From positions 2,821,001 through 2,885,000 of the forward strand of contig JARFXM010000011.1 of assembly GCA_029532625.1 (NCBI GenBank): a DNA stretch of 64,000 bases. The letters are read 5' to 3'. Position numbers and translations under genes: made by a program. Source of the stretch: Lomentospora prolificans. Lineage: Eukaryota > Ascomycota > Sordariomycetes > Microascales > Microascaceae. A model generated the notes under the pieces. The model had not been told where the DNA came from. It was given only the letters and a program-made list of their open reading frames with translations, and did not search any database. How positions within the stretch are numbered: position 1 is the stretch's first letter; every line of letters begins with the position of its first letter. Shown here one piece after another: positions 56,689 through 64,000 of this stretch.

Positions 56689-57781
56689 GCTTCTGTAACT
56701 TTAAAAAAAAAAAAAAATAATTAGTATAAAAATTTCTTTATAAAAAAAAAAATTAAAATAAAATAAAAGAATAATATATTTACCAAGATCTTGAGTAGAT
56801 TCTTCCAAGTTACTCTCCTTCTTTTTCAATATTTGCCAGCTTCGTACAGCTTTACTAAGAGCTAGCCCATCCTATTCAATTTCCATAGAGAAAAGAAGTA
56901 AGATGCGATATATGCCTAACTTGACTTTATCCTCAGCCTAGGTCGTCGTAATAAGTTTGCGAATAGTTCAGGTTTGAGTAACTATTAATGTATATAATCT
57001 AATCTAAGAAGAGGTACTATACTAGGGAATTAAGCAAGTTTCCCATAAGAGATCTTGAAGACTGATTTCTAGATTAAACTTGTGAATAATTGATTTAAGT
57101 ATTTTATAATAGCTTAAGTATTATCAGAATTGATCGAAAGCTTTTAGGATTAGGAAGCCTTTATATAAAGCTAGTACCTTTAAATACTACTTTAAAATAA
57201 GTTATACAACTCCTTCAGAAACATATTCTAATATATAAAGCTAAAGAGATAAGAAAATTTATAATAGCTCTCTCTTTAGTTCTCAGTTCTAAATAGTACT
57301 AGCTGTTCAAGTTTATACAGCAATTTCCGAAGCTTAGGAGAAGTTGACAGTATCTAGCTGTCTTTGCTGTAGGATATATAACGCAGAGGAAGTTGATAGT
57401 ATCGTCATTGAGTGAGTTGGCGATGTATCGGGCGAGTAGGTAAGATCAAAAATAGGATTGCCCAACTCTATAAGACTTTCTTCAAAAGTTGGCAGTCGCT
57501 TCCCGTAGAAGCCATAGAAATCTTGTAATGGAGCTTTGCGCCGAATCTCAGCATATATAAGACCAGTTTGACTAGACTAGCAATACTTTAGTGTTAGTAG
57601 TGCTATAGTTTACAAGTTTTTGACCTAGTAGAAGCAAAACTGTACAAGTTTGCTATTAAATTTTTCTTTTTATATTGAGAGAATTAGGGCTTGAATGATA
57701 TAATGATATTGAATAATATTGAATTTTATTTAACTAGAAGTGTAAGTATTTGTACGGATGGTGTGTGTGTATGGAGGGATT

Positions 57782-57826
57782 GAGGCCGAAAAATTTCAAA
57801 AGTTACAAATTCGCTACAGGCTTCCG
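57782..57826 (-). repeat. Right terminal inverted repeat
   Basis: Inverted copy of the left terminal repeat; the outer end is followed by TA and then normal-composition host DNA. Confidence 0.93.
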
Positions 57827-57828
57827 TA

Positions 57829-58702
57829 CTTCTTCTTCGTTTCTGATTTGATGCGCATTGACGACATCGAGTCAATTCATCCCGCCACACCACGCAGCCA
57901 TCGGTTCTCACTTTAAAACCTTGTCCCGACTAGTTGGCTCGATGGATGAAAAAGAAAAGCAAGAAGACCCAACGCCTAGGCCGGAACCCACGTTCCCGTG
58001 TCCAACCAGTCCCCGGATTCCCCAACGGCCGTCACAATCCACCCAACTCAAGCAGAGGTTCTACCACAGGCCCACCCCCCGAAATTCCCACAGGGTTATT
58101 CGATGTTATCACAGAGCCTTTAGGCGTATGATGCCAACCTAGGGGTCCCCCGCCAGCTTCATCTCTGGAATCTCACCGCATGCATATTCTTCCGTGTCAC
58201 GTAGCTCCTCCGTCTGGAGATCGATCTCGATTGGTCCCGTAACGATCTTGCTCTTCGCGCGGCCAATGGTGCTCCATTGCTGTCTTTCGTAGGCGGAAGA
58301 GCGAAAAATATAATAGTACAGATGAGATGAATGTTGATCTTTCGACGCCATGCCCCGGAACACCCCAAGAGGCAAACTTCCGCGCCTCCCCCAAATTTCC
58401 AAAACCACCCCCATCATTACCCTTCCTTCCCGGCCCCCGTCTATAAATAGTTGCAAGTAATTTCTTTCTATAGGCTCTAGTTCCCACCCCCGCGTCAACG
58501 TCGTCCTGTCCTCGAACCAAAATCGCCTCCGCCCGCAATTCTAGGGCACCGTGGTGAAAGATTTGTGCAGTGCCATGCCGTGACCACCTCTAGAGACTAC
58601 CCCACCCGCATCTCGCGCTGAATGCATACACCCATACACATACATGAACTAGATTGCCGACCTAGGCTATTTTTTCGGGCTTGCCGGTCCTGTGTCCACC
58701 AG
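57829..58702. other. Right flank of the repeat island
   Basis: Normal-composition DNA between the transposon and the ABC1-type kinase gene. It contains one possible small gene (see 58139-58351); otherwise nothing recognised. Confidence 0.55.
58139..58351 (-). CDS. Possible small protein, 70 residues
   Basis: Unrecognised. From ATG at 58351 (MASKDQHSSHLYYYIF) the frame gives a balanced, protein-like composition with SAYERQQWSTIGRAKSKIV and GPIEIDLQTEELRDTEEY, ending at TAG 58139-58141. No intron is needed. It sits 310 bp from the end of the transposon and 350 bp from the 3' end of the kinase gene. It may be a genuine small gene, the last exon of a longer one, or chance. Confidence 0.3.
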   Translation of the reverse strand: MASKDQHSSHLYYYIFRSSAYERQQWSTIGRAKSKIVTGPIEIDLQTEELRDTEEYACGEIPEMKLAGDP

Positions 58703-60955
58703 CTATACATTAGGTGAGAGGAGATCGTATTTTACGCATCGTTCAACCTGGCAGCGAGTACCCCGGTGGTTAGCAAACGGAGAGCGGCAATATTGCATCG
58801 AGGCACAAAATCGTAGACTAGACTCACATCTTCAACGCTGGCCTGCAAGAATCGCCTCGTCTCGAGACCCATCCAGATCAGAATCATTGAAAAATCACCC
58901 GATTTCGCCATCTCCGCACCGCTCTGGGCGCTCAACTGTCTCAGGATCGGCAGCGAGCTCCGCAACAGGTCGGCATCGGGGTTCAAATTCCGGCCAATGC
59001 CTTCAAGTAGCAGGATGCTGATGACGACGTTGACAAAATCGCCCTCCAGCCGCACGTGATGGTTCCTCACCATGGCGAGCACGCGCTGCAGGATGTCCCC
59101 GAGCTTGATGTTGCCCAGCGCCAGGGTCCTGCCTTTGACGTCGAGCACGAGGTGCTGCATCTTGAGCGCGAACACCTCCTTGTCTATGACCGCCTCGGGC
59201 TGGCGGCACCGCTCGCACATGAGGTTCCCGGCCTTGTAGCCGTCAAACTCCGCCACCGCTCGGAACAGGTCGAGAAAGTTTTGCCGGTTCGAGTTGTTCA
59301 GCTCCGTGACGAGCCCCGCGTCGATGAAGATGAGCTGCGGCCGGTAGCCCTCGCGTTCGAGCTGCTGCAGCTCCGTGCGCCACGCGTCAGGGTCCTTGTT
59401 TCGCAGGTGCGGCTCGAGGCGGGAGCGAACGTGCTCCGTGGCGTCGTCGGATGGCTGAGGAGCGTCGACGGCGGGTTTCCGAAGCCGGGGAATCTCGGGC
59501 TGAGCGGCTTGGTAGAACCGCACCATGATGTTGCCGGGGTGCAGATCGGCGTGGACGAAATTATCTAGGAGCAGCATGCGGAGGAAGGCATCTAGGCCCT
59601 CATCCGCGATATCCGTGCGGAAGACCCCGCCGCCGTAGTCCAGGAATGCGGAGAGGGGCATCCCGTTTGCAAACTCTTCTACGAGAACATTTCTCGTGGT
59701 AAGTTCGGGATAGGGATAGGGGAACCACGCCGTCGTGCGGTCCTTAAAGTTCTTGCGGAACCGAGCCAGGTTGGCCGCTTCTATCCGTAGATCGAGCTGG
59801 AGTTTCATCATGTCTCCGAACTGCTCCACTTCGTCTGGCAGCGACAACCACTCGATCGAGGGTATCATGTCAAGCACGCAGGCAAAGAATCTCATGATGC
59901 GGAGGTCTCGTCGCACAGTCCGCTCGACCTTGGGGTGCAGGACCTTGACAGCTACGAAATGCGACGGAACCCTCTGCGGCGACTGCTTCAGAATATGTTG
60001 GACGTTGCGCACAACATCTTGCCGAAGGTTCCGCGGCTCCTCCTCGAGATCTGCATCGCTAGGAATTGCTAGATCCGGCTTTAGTTTCGCTTTGTATACT
60101 TGTGCGATCGCGCCGACGCCCAGGGGCTGCTCGTCAAATTCGGCGAATATGTCGTCGAACCGTAATCCGCCAAAGGCGGCCTCGATCATGTGTCTGGTTT
60201 CGTGTATCGAGTGCGCGGGTGCGTGCGAATGCAGCTTCGACATAATGTCGCACATTTGTGTAGGAAAGATGTCGGTACGAGACGCGGCCCATTGTCCGAG
60301 CTGTTAGTGTACAACGGTTAGCATTAGTATTGGATAGGCCCTACTCCAGTATCTCGATCCCTACCTTGATAAAGGCCGGACCGGCCCACTCCATGGATTG
60401 CACAAGGAACCCGTACCACCAGAGCGCACCACTCCGTTCATTATCCCGGTCCGGCTGGCGGTTGCCAATCCATATCGCAGGGACGGCGCACAGTACGGGG
60501 ACGAAAATGAGGGTAAGGTGCAGGAAACGCGTCCCTGTGCATATGGGCTCCCAGATGTGCAGGTCGAGAAAGTATAATATCCTATATAGCGCTCGGATTA
60601 CCGGGTTATCCTCCTCTCTGCCCTTATTTGCCTTGGTCGCCTTCAATTCGGTGCGGGACGTCTCGAGAAGCCGGGCCTCCCAGGTCTGGTCCGACGGCTT
60701 GTCTTGATCCTCCGAGAGCTCGACGAAAGCGAGCGCGCCGAGACCCGTGGCGCCCGCGGTCGAGAAAAGAAGGGTAGAGACGCGATTGGGTCGGCGAGGA
60801 TTGTTCGGACGCCGCCATTGCGTGGTGCGGAATCCTCGTCCGCGGGATCCGGCGTAGGTGCGCAGCGATCGTAAGGGGCACGTTAGGCTCTCGGTCGCGC
60901 GCGTGCGGAGGCCTGAGGGAGGGAATAGGCGGCAAAGGAGGAGTGCCGGGCCCAT
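58703..60955 (-). CDS. ABC1/ADCK-family (aarF-domain) protein kinase-like, ADCK2 type
   Basis: Exons 60955-60365, 60300-58828 and 58747-58703 (702 residues). The N terminus is Arg-rich (mitochondrial targeting-like) with a hydrophobic segment (LHLTLIFVPVLCAVPAIWIG). The atypical kinase core shows the Ala-rich loop PLGVGAIAQVYKAKL, the Lys strand VAVKVLHP, catalytic VHADLHPGNIMV and metal-binding FIDAGLVTEL. Proteins of this family act in mitochondria, several in coenzyme Q biosynthesis or lipid homeostasis. The last intron (GTGAGT 58827, GCTAAC, CCAG) is inferred because splicing yields the tail VERCVKYDLLSPNV; unspliced, the frame ends at 58732 in an atypical tail. It is head-to-head with ADE2. 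Confidence 0.88.
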
Positions 60956-61559
60956 CTCGTTTCGAGGACGGGGGTGGATTGGGGAGGGAAAAGAAAGTCC
61001 ATTAAAGGTCACTGGGCCTTCATCGTCGGTTGAAACTCGAGGACTGCCACGCAAGGGCGTGCAAAGTGCGTTATATTGGGCGGTTCCGGTTCGTTGTCCT
61101 CGTTTTCCGAATGCAGGCCCAATTACCTCTCACATGCGTCACTGACGGAGTTCTGCACCTGCCATGTGACGTAGGCATTCGCCGAGACTCGGGTAAACCA
61201 GGGGCAATTGGATGGGTCAATTAGTCAGTAGTCCGCCGGCTGGTGCTTTGCGGGTTGCGCCTGCGGGGTGCTCCTTCAGTTGGTTTTTTTTTTTGAGATC
61301 TTTTTCCGCACATTATTAGTCACGATAATTGCGAAGTGTAAACTCCATCCGGAGCTTCATAGGCCAGCGCATATTCTTAGATTCTGTCTCTTTTTAAAGG
61401 AAGAACTGATCAAGGACTTTTCCCCGACGCAATTGGCCGTTTAATCCCGTTGTTTAATAACCTCCCCACCCGCCCGCTCCGGGCCCCAAAAAACCGTCTC
61501 CGACTCACCCCACCGAAAACCAGTCCTCGCGCCCGCGCCGCCCCGACTCCTCAGCAAAT
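60956..61559. promoter_or_regulatory. Bidirectional promoter region, ABC1-type kinase / ADE2
   Basis: About 600 bp between divergent start codons. It contains T- and C-rich patches (T11 near 61284-61294). No specific factor site is called with confidence. Confidence 0.5.
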
Positions 61560-63534
61560 ATGCCTTCCAAGCCTGTTATCGGCCTCTTAGGCGGTGGCCA
61601 GCTCGGCCGCATGCTCTGCGAAGCCGCCGGGCCCCTCGGTATCGAAGTCGCCATTCTCGACGCCGAAGACGCACCCGCTAAACAAATCAACACCTCCCCC
61701 CGTCACATCACGGGCTCCTTCAAGGACGCCGACAAGATCAAGGAGCTCGCCCGCCGCGTCGACTACCTCTCCGTCGAGATCGAGCATGTCGACGCGTTGA
61801 CGCTCGCCGAGATAGACATGACTGGCGTTAGCGTGACGGACGACAGCGGCAAGACCTCGGTCAAGAAGGTGCCCGTTCATCCCGCCCCCATGTCCCTGGA
61901 GACTATCCGGGACAAGTTCGAACAGAAGGCACACTTTGAGAAAGCTGGCATCCCCGTTGCGCAGCAGGTGAAGCTCGACGCGGGTAACATTGAGAAGTCC
62001 CTCTCGCAGGCTGGCGAACGCTTCGGATACCCCTTCATTGTCAAGTCGAGGAATAATAGCTACGACGGCCGAGGAAATATCGTTGTGGACGACGCCGACG
62101 ATTTTGAGGATGTGGTGGAGGCCCTGGGCAATGACGGCCTCTACGCTGAGAAAATGGTCAACTTCACCAAGGAGCTCGCCGTCATGGTGATTAGGACTGA
62201 TGACAAGGGTGCGTCGAGGACGTATCCTTACCCCGCCGTCGAGACCGTTCATCAGGATAGCATTTGCACAACCGTCTATATGCCGCCTAGGGGCGTTTCG
62301 CAAAAGATCTGCGAGCAAGCGCAAGAACTAGCTTCCAAAGTTGTTGGAACTCTATGGGGAAGGGGCGTCTTTGCCGTTGAGATGTTCTTGACTGACAAGG
62401 GTACGAAGCCCACACCCGCAGCTGAGACAAACCACGAATGCTGATGATTCAATAGGTAGCTTGCTTGTGAACGAGGTCGCGCCTAGGCCTCACAACTCGG
62501 GCCACTACACGATCGAGGCCGTGCCTCAAATGTCGCAATACAAGGCTCAACTCTATGCCATTCTCGACATGATCCCCGAGAACCTCAAGCTTATCCCTCG
62601 CGTTTCCTCGGCTATTATGGTCAACATCCTTGGCGGTGCCCAAACTGAGGACTACGAGCGCCTCGTTCAGCTCTCCGAGACGACCTACGATGATGACATG
62701 GACGTACATCTCCACCTGTACGGCAAGGCCTCGAAGCCCAGCCGCAAGATTGGCCACATCACTCTCACCAGCACGAAACCAATCAACGAACTCGAGGAGA
62801 AGGCGAGCAAATTTATCTCCCTCGCCAACACGATACGCGACGAGCGCATCAGTGCCGCTAGCGAACAGCTCCGCCCTCAAAAGGACGCGCTGGCTGCGCC
62901 AGCCGTCCCTCTCGTGGTAGTCTCCAAGACTGCGCAGGTCCTCGTCACCATGGGCTCCGATTCTGACCTCCCCATCCTTAAGGCTGGCCTCGATATCCTG
63001 AAGGACTTTGCCGTGCCCTGCGAGGTGCGCATAACATCAGCTCACCGCACCCCTAACCTGATGGCGGATGTTGCTGAGGCGGCCGCCGGCAGGGGCATCA
63101 AGGTGATTATTGCGGCTGCTGGTGGAGCAGCGCATCTTCCTGGCATGGCCGCGTCGCACACCCCTTTGCCCGTAATTGGTGTTCCCGTCAAGGCTACCCA
63201 CCTGGATGGCCAAGACAGCTTGTACAGCATTGTGCAAATGCCCGTAAGTCGTACCTCTTTTCTCTGTGTGTTTTTGGTGCAGAGCTTGTGGCTTTGCTTG
63301 TGAGTAGTATACTAACGATTCGCGCAGCGCGGCATCCCCGTTGCCACGGTCGGTATCAACAACTCCACAAACGCTGCCCTCCTCGCGATCCGTATTCTCG
63401 GCGCGCACTATCCAGAGTACCTCGAGAAGATGACGGAGTACATGAAGAAGATGGAGACCGAGGTGCATGGAAAGGCCGCACGCCTCTTGGACATTGGCTA
63501 CGAGGCGTATCTTGCCGGTATGCCCAAGAAATAA
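61560..63534 (+). CDS. ade2: Phosphoribosylaminoimidazole carboxylase (AIR carboxylase)
   Basis: Converts AIR to CAIR in de novo purine synthesis (cytosol), combining an N-terminal PurK-type ATP-grasp part and a C-terminal PurE mutase part. Exons 61560-62400, 62456-63243 and 63328-63534 give 611 residues. N terminus: IGLLGGGQLGRMLCEAA (PurK nucleotide fold). ATP-grasp: FIVKSRNNSYDGRGN and NEVAPRPHNSGHYTIEA. PurE part from about residue 443: MGSDSDLP, SAHRTP and AAGGAAHLPGMAA, the CO2/AIR site. The 55-bp intron 1 and the 84-bp intron 2 have consensus ends. Length is normal for filamentous fungi. Confidence 0.96.
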
Positions 63535-63789
63535 TATCTAACTCAGCAGCCAAAAAAGAAATAAATAAAAGAAGAAAAAAAAGAAAAAAAAAAAGGGGGG
63601 GAGGGGGGTTTATCACGGACGAGCGGCGATAGAGGTGCGATGGAGTTCTGGTTTGTTTCAAAATCTTTGAAAATGAAAATAGACTTTGTTTGAATGGCGA
63701 GAGGCACGCTTCCTCAATTATGAAATAATGGCATACTAACTCTACCTCCATTGCCCTGTTCTCCCCAAGCCCGCAAGATTCTGCGCTCA

Positions 63790-64000
63790 CTACACGTACT
63801 CGTAGCAAAGATACCCTCCTCGCGTATCCATCACATCGTTAATAGTGGCATCTGGAATAACGCCTAGTGTCGTTAGGATATGCTCCAGCGTGGTTTCATT
63901 GCCTGGGTCGCCGTTTTTCCCAAGCTGCTGCAGTCTCCGGATTTCCTCGCCAGGCGAACCAAAGATGGTCGCATCTTCTTCGTCCATGCCACCCGGATAC
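63790..64000 (-). CDS. 3' end of an unrecognised gene (5' end outside the window)
   Basis: The minus-strand frame enters from the right edge and ends with TAA/TAG at 63790-63792. It is open through the edge (reading YPGGMDEEDATIFGSPGEEI ... TTLGVIPDATINDVMDTRGG and ending YLCYEYV), so the Met at 63987 is probably internal. Composition is protein-like. I do not recognise the family; the acidic C-terminal segment gives no domain clue. The gene is convergent with ADE2, 255 bp apart. Confidence 0.5.
   Translation of the reverse strand, partial: YPGGMDEEDATIFGSPGEEIRRLQQLGKNGDPGNETTLEHILTTLGVIPDATINDVMDTRGGYLCYEYV

Larger units (their letters stand above)
43589..57826 (+). mobile_element. TIR DNA transposon (14.2 kb with a nested retrotransposon)
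   Basis: Terminal inverted repeats of 45 bp (43589-43633 and 57782-57826), beginning CGGAAGCCTGTAGCG, match at 44 of 45 positions. Both ends abut TA (43587-43588, 57827-57828), a TA target-site duplication. Without the nested 9.57-kb retroelement the transposon is about 4.7 kb. It is AT-rich and full of stops, but the left arm carries a degraded integrase-core transposase reading rightwards. TA duplication resembles Tc1/mariner, but the transposase is not of that type, so I leave the superfamily open. Confidence 0.85.

Noticed and set aside
43587..57828. Starship or Crypton-type giant element
   Set aside because: No tyrosine-recombinase (DUF3435) signature; the element has TIRs, a TA duplication and a DDE-type transposase, and its size comes from the nested retrotransposon.
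61587..62324. 245-codon minus-strand open frame
   Set aside because: Antisense of ADE2 exon 1, whose protein motifs are unambiguous.

Overview
The window is nuclear DNA of a filamentous ascomycete (Pezizomycotina, most likely a Sordariomycete). The evidence is short introns (about 50-250 bp) with GTAAGT/GTAxGT donors, CTAAC branch sites and YAG acceptors; fungus-specific families (CFEM protein, siderophore-iron transporter, GH11 xylanase with a CBM1, DUF7053-like protein); and a repeat island that carries the signature of repeat-induced point mutation (RIP). Species cannot be named from sequence alone. I see no tRNA, rRNA, CRISPR or plasmid feature. Exon coordinates were worked out by hand from splice signals and reading phase.

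Left part (1-43.6 kb), moderate GC, genes on both strands: 3' end of a glucose/sorbosone dehydrogenase (+), actin-related protein ARP6 (+), a cysteine-rich F-box-like protein (-), a UFD1-like protein with a zinc-finger tail (+), a SET-domain protein with a hydrophobic leader (-), an unknown four-helix membrane protein (+), a secreted GH11 xylanase with CBM1 (+), cytosolic isoleucyl-tRNA synthetase with a 6-nt micro-exon (-), a frameshifted DUF218 gene (-), a short-chain dehydrogenase (-), an AIF-like FAD oxidoreductase (-), a GNAT acetyltransferase (-), an MFS siderophore transporter (-), a CFEM GPI-type surface protein (+) and a DUF7053-like protein (-). The siderophore transporter and the CFEM gene are divergent. 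The gap between them holds two matches to the ATCWGATAA box bound by fungal iron-sensing GATA repressors, so this may be an iron-uptake pair.

Repeat island (43,587-57,828), AT-rich and full of stops: a DNA transposon with 45-bp terminal inverted repeats and a TA target duplication carries a RIP-degraded integrase-core (DDE) transposase. A 9.57-kb Ty3/gypsy chromovirus with two 349-bp LTRs and a 5-bp duplication (GCTTC) is inserted in it, reading on the minus strand. Inside the retroelement, between the chromodomain and the 3' LTR, lies a GC-rich, almost undamaged reading frame of unknown function.

Right part (57.8-64 kb), normal gene space: a possible small protein (-), an ABC1/ADCK-type kinase (-) head-to-head with ADE2 (+), and the 3' end of an unrecognised gene (-) running off the right edge.
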